64,000 nt of DNA from Nepenthes gracilis (taxonomy: Eukaryota; Streptophyta; Magnoliopsida; Caryophyllales; Nepenthaceae): positions 3,200,850 to 3,264,849 of the forward strand of contig BSYO01000030.1 in assembly GCA_033239525.1 (NCBI GenBank), in the 5' to 3' direction. The notes below the pieces were generated by a model. It did no database searches, was not told the origin of the DNA, and saw only the letters and a program-made list of their open reading frames with translations. The translations under genes were made by a program, and so were the position numbers. Below are positions 22,341 to 34,100 of this stretch, in pieces; position 1 is the first letter of the stretch; every line of letters begins with the position of its first letter.

Positions 22341-25300
22341 TATATTTTTTATTTTTAAAAATATATAAGTTTTTTGCCATTAAATTTTTTTGCAAGGGTA
22401 CATAATAAAAAAACAATTTCCTCGGTCACACCACACAATGGGGGCTCCCCCGATCTCCCCCTCGTAGACATAGTTACTTATTTTTTATATTTAATTATTT
22501 ACTTTTAAATTAATAGTTATAATTTAATTATTTTAAAATAATTAATTTTAATTAAAATTTTAATTTTTTTTAAAAATTAGTTAAATCTAAAATATCTATT
22601 TAAAAGTAATAGCTAGAATATTGATATATCTCTATGAATAATTATAATTTAATTAATTATATTATTTATTTATTTATATTCAGATGATGTTATTAATTAA
22701 TTTATCTACTTGTAAGTTAGATCATTAAGGTAGAAAATTTGATGAGTTATTATATAATTTAAATATGTTTTAAAATATTTAAATGGTGTACGCTTACTAT
22801 AATATATAAGAATTAGATTTGCTTTAAACATAATTCTTATTTATTTATAAGTAAATATTTTTCTATAATATAACAAAAAAATTATTTTATTAGTATTAAT
22901 ACGTTTCTAAATCTGAATTATTGTATAGATTATGGTACTACCTGATCTTCCATGGTGGGTCAAATTAAGACAGGTTCAATCTCCATTACAAATAATTTGG
23001 GTTCTGCGCAATATAATGAACAAGTGGGAGGTTAGAGGATGGCGGAAACTCATTTTTTAATATATTTTTCAATACTCAAATTAAAAAATTTTTTATAAAA
23101 AAGAAAGATAGATGATGCAAAGTACACTAATGTATGGGTGATGGATTGAGTGTTGGAGTGCACTAAATCAGAGAGCGGCTTGGTGAAGGAGAATTAAACT
23201 CCATTGAGTACATTCAATTAGGGGGTGACTTAGAGAGATGAAGGACTACATTCTGCTAAATGCACTCAAGCAATGGGGTTCTTAGAAAGGTGGAGGACCG
23301 AGCTTCTTAGAGTATATTTAAGCATGGACGATTTTAAAAGGTGGAGGATTGGACTCCTATGAGTGCCCTCGGCCAGGGGTGGTTTGAGATATGAAGGATT
23401 TGGCTTCGAAGAATGCACCTGGCTACGGAGCGACCTTGAGATATGGAGGGCTTGGCTCAGGAGAATGCACTTGACCAGGGAACAGTTTAAGATATTGAGG
23501 ACTTGGCTCTAATAAGTGCGCCTAACCAGTGGATGGCTTTAAGATATGGAGGAACAGGCTTTAATGAGTATATCTGGTTAGAGAGCGGTTGTTTTGAGAA
23601 GGAAAGAACTCCTAGGCAATGATAATGGAGAGAGGAACGCCCACCGAACTCCTCTCTAGCTACCAACGAGGGGGGCTTCCTACGCCTTGCTACATGTTCC
23701 ATTTTCGTCGTCCTAGCAGTGTGAGAGTTCAAAGCAGGCGTGGTGCATACGCAGTCATGAGCCTGAATCAGAGGATTGCTTCGAAAGCTAGGGGTTCTTC
23801 TGCTTTGTTTGGGGAGCCTGGGGCAAGCATGTTCTATCAACCCCTTTTCTTTCTGTTCAGTTCTCTTCTCTCTTTTTAAGATTCTATTATTTGGAATCTT
23901 CTCATTCCTTTTACTTTCCCCCCTTTCCTATGGAGGAAAGGTGGTATACATAGAACAAGGATGGTGAAGCCTGTCCTTAGCAGCCACAAGCCTTCGACAA
24001 ATTATGTTCTATCTGTTGGTAGTGGTTTCTTTGAATTTCTTTGTAGGCAAAGGGTTTCCTTTTATAAAAGCTTTTTCGTTTCTTTAAGTAGAAGGAACAA
24101 ACCTTTTGAAGGAATACATAGTCAAGCCCTTTTCAAATGATTTTACTTTCAACCTATCATTCATTCTTGTAAATATTCTTAAATTAGTATCTCGTATGGA
24201 TTATAATACCCTCGTTCCACTTACACTCACTCGCACAAAGGAGCAAGAAGAAGTGACAATGAAGGAGAAAGTCTAACAAATAACCACAACCTCACTACAG
24301 GCAAAGGAAACAAACGAGGCGGCGGCCAGATTTGAAGGAGCAACAGTCACCGAAGGGCACATGGCTGGCAATGGTTGTTCATGGGGATTCATTAAGTTGT
24401 CCCGGCGATCGCAAATGCCTATTGACAAAATTCGCTGAATCGTAACTGCCAGCTTAGAGTAATGCGTGATCAAAGATAATATTTTAAGAATCTTTATTGA
24501 GTTGTTAGGGCGATTATTGTGATTGTATTATGGTGAGTTCTCCTTATTAGCCTATGTTTGGCTACGAGAGTTGCGTGCTGATAGGGACATATGGGCCTGT
24601 CTTCCGAATTGGAATTGCTGAATTGTAGGGCCAAGCTATGTGGATTTCTCAATGGCCTTTTAGGACCTTGTGCTGGGCTTTAAAGGAATCCTTGACAGGT
24701 TATCGATTTGCTATACTTTGGATTTTGGTTCAGCACACGGTACCAAACCTATCAAATATAATAATAATAATAATAATTACTAACATAAAAAATATTATTA
24801 TTTTAATTATAGTATTATAGAAAATTATAATTCTCAAATGGTCGTCAACAATCTCTATCACGCCGCCATTAGCCACTATGATTCTTGATGTATTTCTGGA
24901 TTCGAGTTGTCTGACGGGTTGTAGACCTACTTGATCCTCCTTTAACGGGTCGAATTGAAACCAGTCCTATCCCCACAGTTTTAATCTGGACTCTGCACAA
25001 CATAACTAATAAAAAAGATGTCAAAGAATTTGCAAGATTCGCTCCCAAGTAGATTATCAAACATTCAAGTTAGAAATCTTTCTCAATGGATAAAAAGATG
25101 CGAGGATATGAAAGAGATACTTGAATGCATCTAATGGGAATTGAGTATTTGTTTGTACTCGGTAGACGGGCGGCTTAAAGATGTGCCCGACTAAAGGGTG
25201 TCTTAAAGAGAGTGATGTGCTCGATGGGAGTGTCTTTGCCGGTTGTACAGTTGTTAGAGTGCGATTGGGATGCTTGACAATTGTGGCAGAGTCTCAATTA

Positions 25301-27820
25301 AGATTCACTCACTTGGGGAGAGTTTTTGGTTGTATTTTTCTGGGGTGTCTTATCCCGTGTCCCCTTTCCTACAGTAGTGATGAAATATTTATAGCATTAG
25401 CGGGCAGTTCAACCTTCTCATACTAGTGATAATTACCCGCTGAGCTGTTTGGATGGAAAGAAAAATTTTGGGACGACAATTACCTTTGGAAGGAGATTCA
25501 CGAGGCTATTGTTGTCATTTTTATAGCGATCGTGTGAACGTGGGTTAATATCCTTGAAATATTTGCCAAGCTGTTCCAACGGATTATGGTAAGTTTCTTC
25601 AACGTATAGGAAAATGATCATGAGTCGTTCTGATTGGGCCAACGATATCATTTTGGTCAATTGAGTCGATTTTGGATGCTAAGTCTATCCCTTTTACTTA
25701 TGGGCCCTCTTCCTGGGCTGAATTCCTAGATAGCTTCTTCACTGTATCTAAGTCGGTCCATGGTGATGGACCTATCAGTTATGATGGCGACACCTTACAA
25801 GCGCTAGAGACCTCCCATTGGTTGCCGCCAGCTTCAATTGAAGTTGGAGTCTTTACCTTTTTAATAGAGAGGTTAATTTAATCACTCTTAATTACAACTA
25901 TTTAATTAATATTAAACAATTAATTTTTTTAAAAAAATTAACTAAATTTTTTAAAAAGAAAATAATAAAATTATTTAATCAAATATTAAATAGTAATTAT
26001 TAAAAGAAATTAAATTAATCTCATCTTTTAATGGATAGGCTCCCCAATTGTACTTCAACCTCCACTATTGCCAACCATTGTTAATGACCATAGTGTGAAA
26101 CAACTATAATTATAATTATTATCATTTATACTTTATTATAAATGTGATAATTAATCCTTAAATAAAAGCTAAATTTTACTATTATTCTTAAATTAACCTT
26201 AGTAATTTTAACTTATGAATAATACCAATATAAATTTTCTCTTTTCAAAGGTATACATCTTAGTTTTATCTAATTTATTATTTTTAACACTGAAAGCATT
26301 AATTTTTATTATATAATTGGTAAAATATTATTTTCAATTTCAAAATTGCTATAAATAAGGATATTTAAGAAAAAAATAGATGATTAAAATTTATGTGTTC
26401 TCCGTATAATAAAGTCACCTTATGATGCATTTGGCGAATATCTTTTAATAATCTTTAAAATATTTTTAATAACATCAATCTTGTTTATTTATTTATTACT
26501 AATAAATTTATATAAAAATAACTAAATAAATAATTATACTTTCGAACACGTATAAAAGATAGCTTAAAAAATATCTTTAAAATAGGAATAATACTATTTA
26601 TATACTCATTGTATACTTATTTATGCCAAAATTATTACTTTTATCATAAAAAATAAATATTAAAATAAATTTAAATTTATACATATTTTAAATAATTTTA
26701 ATATAAACAAATATATAATATAAATAATATTACTCTTAAAAAAATTATTAGCTAAGATGGCTGAGGGAGAGCTCAGGGTTCCTACTTCGTGATTTTTTTT
26801 TTCTTTTTTTAAACTATTTTTAATATAAATTTTATAAAAAAAAAGTCAACAAAAAAAAAAAATGTGTTTTGCCATGCAGGATCCTGCGTTCTGGCTGACG
26901 CGCTGACATCAACAAACCCACGTTTGTCCACTTCTGTGAGAAACGTTCTACGTTGACTTCTCCAAACATTTTGCCAACATTTATGCTTAGTGGACTCGGC
27001 GTACGTAAATAATTAATTTATCATATGAATAATAATTTATTTTAGTTGTATTGAAAAATATATGAAAAAAATACGATGTGGCATTTTAAGTTTATTTTTC
27101 ATGCATTTAATTAAGTAGGTTAGGTCACCAAGCTTCTTAAATAAAAATAAGTAATTAAATGTATTAAAATATCTATATGGATTTGACCAATCATCTAAAA
27201 AATCCCAGCTAAGGAAGAAATGGGGGATCCTGTTTCTCAAAATAGGATTTTGCCCCCTATTTAGTTAAAAAAAATATAATTTTAAAATATAAAAAAATTC
27301 ATTTGTGGGGAGAAATCCCTGCTGCAGGAAACTGGAACCCTGCCCCTACCAAGGAAGCCCAACCAACTCGGGTGCGATCCTCACACCAAATATTCGACTC
27401 AGAAGTCAGTCAATCAAAGTCGAGGTGACATGAGTCGACAGTAGGATTGTTATTTAAGTTCGTGGGAATAATGCCAATTGACGGGATACATCAACATCAA
27501 CTAATTGGTAAGAATCGCTCATCTAACTGACATGAGGTGCCCAAATTGTACTTGAGAAGCGTTGTAATACAGGCTGTGTATGGCGCACGTATGACGCTAT
27601 ATGCTCGTTTGTTTAAAAAATATATTTTTTATTTTTTTAATAATGAAAACACGATGGACACTGGATGGAAATCCAATGGCAGTCGTACGGTGTTGTTCGT
27701 ACGCTATATGGAGCCCGAATCGTGGCGGCTCTACTCTTCCCAACTGTGCTGAAAAGCTGCACTTGCTACATCTGAAAAGCTATTGGGGACGAAAGTTGAT
27801 CAGGTTTCTCCGTGGTGCCT
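22341..27820. other. Non-coding duplicated DNA (tandem copy 2)
   Basis: Collinear with 12.58-17.95 kb of copy 1: AT-rich spacer, the LTR-family fragment at about 22.9-24.0 kb with its minisatellite, the LTR-like start at about 24888, (ATA)n at about 24758-24776 (shorter than in copy 1), and a long A/T-rich tract at 25.9-26.85 kb. No gene. Small indels and base changes relative to copy 1 break the spurious open frames seen there. Confidence 0.6.
23150..23605. repeat. Minisatellite, about 56-bp unit (copy 2)
   Basis: Counterpart of 13400-13830, with the same unit order and scattered substitutions. Confidence 0.8.
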
Positions 27821-27829
27821 CGCAAAGAT

Positions 27830-28660
27830 GTTCATGCCATGAGAATTCTTCTAGATTTTGCATGAGATGTTAGCTTCATCGGGTCAACCTTGCTCACCCA
27901 AATCCTTATATTCAAGTCACGTTTAGATTTTCTAGACTTAAATAAAGGACAATGGAGACGAACATGACCAAAAATACCACAGTGGTCATTGGTAGATCCC
28001 AATCTACTGAAAACAGAAGACTTATGTGCTCCGTTGGGCCTAAGGGTATGGTAACTCCTTGTGGCCTCAATACAGTTTGGATGAATGTGCTCCATCTTTT
28101 CTTCTCTTCTTAGTAGAAAGAATTTTTTTCATGTGAGTTTTGGATTGACTTTTAGAAGGCACCACCTTGGACTTTTGTTGATGGATCGAAGTGCTGATCT
28201 TCTTTTTTATGTTACTATTGGTAGTCGATACGAAAATAGTTTTTGTAGAATAGGTCACTTAAAAAAATAGTTTCCCAAAAATTAAGGTCTTTTTTTATTT
28301 TTTTGCCTAAACTTAATATATGATCATACTTTTTGTACTTTTATGAGCATAATCAATTAGGTCTTAGATTTTTTGAGTTCATTTTCAAGATACTGTATGT
28401 TTTTCCTAAGAGATAGATTATCACATAAGATTTTTAGAACCTTTTTCTTCTGAGACAAATAGTTTTTTACAATTTACTCTTTATATTGTAATTCTTCTAA
28501 CTCTTTTTTTTTTTAAAAATTATTTGTTCATTTAGTTATTGAGTTATCGTGATATAATTTATTAAACACCTTTTGAGAGTCACTTAACTCTTTCTTGGAT
28601 TCAGAGTTTTGACTAATTAAATATAATATTCTAAATTTTTATTTAATTTATTTTGGGTGC
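27830..28660 (-). pseudogene. Distal part of a Ty1/copia gag (tandem copy 2), decayed
   Basis: Counterpart of 17990-18960. Open stretches 28095-27832 and 28258-28067 keep the CGIFGHVRLHC knuckle-like motif, WVSKVDPMKL and KSQSKTHMKK. In this copy the gag continues beyond the duplication: its N-terminal half is at 30.95-30.2 kb on the same strand, separated by a 1.4-kb insertion. Confidence 0.72.
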
Positions 28661-28719
28661 AATGAATTATTAAAAATAAAATAATAATAATATAATAATA
28701 GTAAATATATTATTATTAT

Positions 28720-30150
28720 TTAAGGAGGGGAGGCGGGGCCGGCAGAATAAAGAAAAAAAAAAGTAAAAAAGAAGAGAAAGGAGAAAAAAAAAGGAAGAGG
28801 AAAGAGAGGAGAGAGAGGAAAGGCGGCATGAGGAGCTATAGCGATCACCAATCGGAGGAATTGGCGCCAAAGATGGGAGTTGACGAAACCCTCTCGACTA
28901 GTTGCTTTTCAATTTATACATTGGTGTGAGTGAAGGAAGAAAATCGCGAGCCATACGGGGAGCCGCCGCCGTTATCGGAGGATATATTTAAAAATCAAGG
29001 TAAGGAAATCCTTCATTCTCTTTGTTGATACTGATTTGGTGTTTGTATGTGCTAATTTTGGAAAAAATCGGCCGAATCGTGAAAAAATCAGCATTTGGGC
29101 GAAGAGAGCTACAATTTTGGCGAGGGAAAAGGAAGAAAAAGAGAAGAGGAAGGAGAAGAAAGGGGGGTGCGTGCGACAGGGAGGTAGTGTGAGCGTCGGC
29201 GAGGTCACACAAAGGCAGAGGCAGAGGTGCGGTAGGAGGAAGGGAGGAGAGAGATGGGATGCAGAGGTGCGAGAGACGCACATGCCAGGAGAGAGAGGGA
29301 GCTGTTCGGGTATCTCAGAGTATCTTTTTGACAAATATGCTTGGTATAAAATCAAGATAAGTATCTATAACTCTCATATTTGATTTGATTTAATATCTGA
29401 TATTTTTACATATATATTTTTATATCAAAATGTATGTTTGGATATTGAAAATTTGATAGCCGAGAGTTATAGATTTAAAATATAGCTAATATTAAAAATT
29501 TAATAGCCGAGAACTATAGGCTTAAAATGTAGCTGATATTAAAAATCTGATAACCAAGAATTATAGGCTTAAAGTATAGTTGATATTGAAAATTTGATGG
29601 TCAAGAGTTACAAACCTAAAATGTGACTGATATTAAAAATTTGATGGCCGAGAATTATATGCCTAAAATGTAACCGATATTGAAAATTGGATGGTTGAGA
29701 GTTGCACGCCAAAACCTAGCCGATAAAGACATATGATAGCGCAGAGTTGCCAACCTAAAACACAGTTATATGATGTTCAAATTGGATTTTGGATTTGCAT
29801 CTGCTGTGGGTGTGTGGTGATTTTAGTATAAATGACGGAGTTATTGGATTTTATATGAGATTTTTCTCTGATTCATATACACAGTTTTATTCATAATGAT
29901 ACTTACTGAACCTTCAACTTACATTTTCTATTTTTCCTCATTTAGAGTAGAAGGCTTAAACTTGCAGGAGGAGTTAGGCAAGATTCGGTGCAACATTGTA
30001 TTCTCTTGGTGGGCATTTTATCCTTATACTATTTGGAAGCAGGTTATTGTTATTTTTTATGGATGGTTATTTGATAAGATCCTATACGGGTTTTTAATTT
30101 GTCGGGTTCTGTATATTTAATTTGTCACACCCGAGTTTCAAATTTATAAT
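28720..30150. mobile_element. 1.4-kb insertion splitting the copia gag, LTR-like
   Basis: Lies between the N-terminal and C-terminal halves of a single gag pseudogene. It has a purine-rich stretch (28724-28830), a GC-rich leader-like block with open frames too short to support, a 59-bp minisatellite, and at 30129 the sequence TGTCACACCCG, the typical first bases of many plant LTRs. I could not find both ends or a target duplication, so its class is uncertain. A Met codon at 28828 opens only 33 codons. Confidence 0.45.
29440..29765. repeat. Minisatellite, about 59-bp unit, five to six copies
   Basis: Repeated theme: gatattgaaaatttgat, gccgagagttatag, cttaaaatgtagct. Units diverge rightward; the last one (agcgcagagttgccaacc) is the least similar. 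Confidence 0.8.
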
Positions 30151-30159
30151 TATAATAAT

Positions 30160-30955
30160 TAAAATTTTATTAAGAATTTATTTGATCTATTTAACTTGAA
30201 TTCGTGACATTAAAATTATCAAACTCTTCAATACGACTTAAGTTAAGTTCACCATTATCCTCAACACAGGACACAAATGCCCATAATTGGAGTGCTTTTT
30301 AGAACTTAAAGCTTTGCTTTCACTCTCCTTGGCCTCCTCATTAGAACGATCGGTACACAAGCCTTTCTTCCCATAATGTTTGAAGAGTTAGGATATTCAA
30401 TCTTAATGTATCCAAGCCCTCGGCATTCATGATATTGAATGCCATTAGATTTTCTTCTTCATTTTTTTTTCTTGTGATTAAAACGGTCTTTAAAATTTTT
30501 TAAAATTTTTTATTACCACAGAAAATTTTTTCAAATTGTTTGGCAAAGAAGACAATTTTGTCATTGTCCATCCCTCATGCAAGGCTTTAGGACAATTGAC
30601 TTTTTATTTTTACTTTTAAGGGAGAGATAATATATACTTTTGGATAGAACCAACCAATTCTTCAATTTTTATATTGCCAATGTCCTCACTCTTCTTAATA
30701 ATCATGATCTTTCATCGGAACCACTTAGATAATGACCTTAAGACTTTTTGAATAATTTTTTTAGTAATTTTTTTAGAGTTGTTTATGTTATTTTAATTTA
30801 CATATATTTTATTATTTTTTATTCCTAGCCCTTCAAACATGGTAGTCATCATTTCTAATTTTGAGTTTTCAGTTGTTTTATCCCCATCATGTGTGATTAG
30901 CAAAATATCCCATGTTTTCTTAAAATAAGGGTTATATAATACTTTGATAGTTTAG
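30160..30955 (-). pseudogene. N-terminal half of a Ty1/copia gag (UBN2 type), decayed
   Basis: Read from 30955 downward: DILLITHDGDKTTENSKLEM with TTMFEGL, then VLRSLSKWFR, then NIKIEELVGSIQKY, then a zinc-knuckle-like YHECRGLGYIKIEYPN, then an acidic stretch (FVSCVEDNGEL, SRIEEFDNFNV). This is the order of UBN2-type copia gag proteins. The knuckle has lost two of its four ligands and several frameshifts are present. The protein continues at 28.65 kb on the far side of the insertion. Confidence 0.78.
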
Positions 30956-31176
30956 CAATTGATCAATTTCTTCGGAAAAAAACCATTCCAGAATCAATCC
31001 CGACAATATAACATAATCAGAAATGACAAACGTTTAAGATCAGACATGAATTCTACTCTAGACAGGAAAGTGGAAAAGAACCTTGCTATCTGTGAACGAT
31101 TTCTGGTTCGAATTCTTCGTCATCCTCGACGAAATCTAGGGTTTCGAGCCAACAATTTGAATCTCCCTTCCCTCAA

Positions 31177-34100
31177 TTACTCGTCGGAGAGATCAACAGA
31201 TAGCAGTCCGAAGAAGGGATTAGTCATTGCAGTCTGCAACGCAGCCATGGCGGAATCCAATACAGCCATGTCGACTTTGTTTCTCGGAAGATACAAAAAC
31301 TGTCCCCCGTTCGCTCTCTCGAACCCACAGAGCTCGAGAAACCTGACGCCTCCTTTCATTTTGCCAACTCTCTCCTGTTTAAGAGAGAGAGAGAGAGACC
31401 CAAAAAACTTAAATGTGTCTAATATTATTTCCTAAATAAAAATGGTTAAAATTTGATTAATTTTACATAGTTAAGTGAGCCATATTGATCTATAAATAAA
31501 ATTTATAGGGTCAATTAAAAAAATATTCAGTAAAATTAATAAAAAAATAATTAAATTGTTAATATATATATATATAATCTATTTGTTTATGTATATATAT
31601 TTTTAGTGAGGCCAATTGACCCCATATCCAATAAGGTGGACCTGCCATTTACAGGAATCCATTCCAACAATTAGGATACAATCAGCGGCAGCATCACCTC
31701 CACCACCACCACCTCCTCTCTGCCTCCACTAAGAGATGACTTACACAGGGAACCCATCATTTTTTAAATAGTCAAAAAGGACATAAAAATTAATTTAATA
31801 AAATTAACTCAAACTCTTTAAATAAGCAAATGGATCATTAAAAATGATCAACTTTTAGTTTATAACTTATTTTTAATGTGTTCACGAGAAAAAATTACCT
31901 CCGCGACGTCTAATATAATTACGTATTGCTCAATAAGGCCCTGCCGATATCGATATCGATATTTTCATCCATGATTCTCATCATTTCCGCAATTTCAAAT
32001 AGAGCAGCCAAACTATTTGCCTTTGTTAAATGTTCCCTTAAAAAGTAGTACCATACCTGGAAAACTGGGTTAGTAAGCCGTATCTTTCTGAATTTTTCCT
32101 CTCCAGGATTCTTCATTGCATTCCTAACATATATATGCAGTGTTCGGAATGCCCTCTGTACTTTGGCATCATCATCCTATAACCATTGGAAAACAGATGT
32201 GTGTACAACAGGATGTACATGACATAAAAATTGAAGTGAAGATCTTGTGGCCGATCAAGTTCATGTTAGCGGGTTCAATCGAACATAGGAAATATGTGAG
32301 CAAAAATTTTCTAAACTGCACTGTTCTTAAATTAGACTAGTTGGTAGAAAAGTTGTTCGACACAAAAGGGTGTGTTTGCTTGCAGGTTTTACACTTTTGA
32401 GTAAAATCTCAGAACAATGGTAAGATTGCTATATCTTGAGGTTACGGTTTAAAAATTTATACCACAAAAACAACGATTCAATGATGCATGAGAAGCTTTG
32501 TGCACTAGCCTACCCTTTTAGCATTTAGATTTCTAATACAATTAAATGGCAGTAATTTTCAATGCTTCTCAGCTTTAGAAGATGTGTCAACACCAAATGT
32601 AAAGAAACTCCTCCTTTCTCAACATGGACCCTCAGATCAGACTTAGAAAAGATCAAAAGAGATCAAACCATGCAAATTCAGCATTAAATCGAAGTGATAT
32701 ACACAAATGTATATAGATACACATACATACATATGTACCGAATCAAATTATTAAATAAGCACACCAGGAAAAAAAATTTAAAAGGGTTGTTCCCTCTGAT
32801 ACAATATGATAATTAAATGCCAGATCTAGACTCCACAACTTAACAAACTGGTCCATACAAAAGTTTATTCTCTTTATATCTTCTTAAACAAGGATCCATG
32901 GATGACCATTATTTCATGATTCCGATAGTCCCATGGTATATAATCATGCACTCATAACAAGAGTTGGTTTTCCAGGTGAAACTTCAGCTATATCACCAAA
33001 TTTAGATTCAAATTGAAACCTCATGGAGAAGGTATAATGGGTTCTTATTTATTTTGTGGTGCAGCAATGATTATAGATATGATCTGAGTTGCATGGAAAT
33101 GGAGAAGCAAATAACAATCAGCATCTAAATCTTTGTAATGGGTATTAATATGAACTTATGACTTGTGTGTTTATATTTTCTTATTCCCTTAATTATTCAA
33201 GCTGACTCTGTAGTAATTAGATCAGCTAAGCTTTATTTGGCCACTCTCGGAGCAGCCATTCATGGTTATTATGGGGAAATAATTTATGAAGGGCAGTCAA
33301 TCCCCTTACTAGGTAGTCATGCTTACTATAGCAACTTAAAATTCTCTGACACATACTGCCTTTTTTATCATTTCTTCTCATATATTTGCAGTAACATTTA
33401 AGTAATGCTGTTTGTGTTGGGATTTTTTGGTCACTCCCGTGTTGGAATTGGCTTGCATGAATAAAGGCCGAAGTGGTACACTTGGCCGAAAAGGCATTAA
33501 GGGTCGAGGATTTTGCATAACGGCCGAGGACTCTGATTGAATGACGAAAATTCTAAATGATGGTTGAAAGTATCAGCATTAAGTGACTGAGGACATTAAG
33601 TGACGGCCGAGGACATGGGATAATGTCCGAGGACATTAGGCAAAAGGCCAAGGACTTTGGTCGATACCTTGGAATTCTAACTGAAAAAGTTGGTCACCTA
33701 CAATGCCTGTACAAACAGCTTTTCAAAAAAGGAGTTGACTTTCAGAAGTTGGCAACCGACTTGCAGAGCAGGTCAACTGCTCTTGGCAGAATGACATTTT
33801 GCAGAGTTGGTGGTAGATTTTACTGTGCACGCAACCTGTTTACTGAATAGATGGCTGCCTTTACAATATATGTATGTACATGTATGCTGAGTGCGAGTGC
33901 GGGTAGAGAAGTGAGAAAGAGAGAACAAAAGGAGTAGCCAATTCTACTCTTATATTTTGCTGTTGTTCTATTCTCAGCTCTCCAAAGGCTTGTTTAGTCA
34001 AAGGGTTTTGTAACCAACATTCATATAGTGAAATTGTTTGTGAACTAAATATCCCGTGGTTTTTCCCTCTCATTTTAGAAGAGGGTTTTTCCACGTAAAA

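Larger units (their letters stand above)
18991..28720. repeat. Tandem duplication, copy 2, interrupted by an LTR element
   Basis: Collinear with 11841-18975 over its whole length apart from a 2.6-kb LTR insertion at 19736-22335. Without that insertion and its target duplication the copy is about 7.1 kb, equal to copy 1. It ends near 28719 in an (AAT)n-like tract, where a different insertion (28.72-30.15 kb) begins. Confidence 0.92.

Noticed and set aside
30129..30213. An 85-bp block with TGTCAC...GTGACA ends as a miniature inverted-repeat element
   Set aside because: The flanks do not form a target duplication and the start more likely belongs to an LTR edge; recorded only as part of the 28.72-30.15 kb insertion.
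30959..31435. 158-codon plus-strand open frame, the second longest in the window
   Set aside because: It runs antisense across the last exon of the UBA-PUB gene (31177-31374), whose minus-strand frame carries clear PUB motifs; no family motif is seen on the plus strand.
33165..33401. 78-codon plus-strand frame with a plausible-looking peptide
   Set aside because: Lies in UBA-PUB intron 8, antisense, with no motif, splice context or repeat support.
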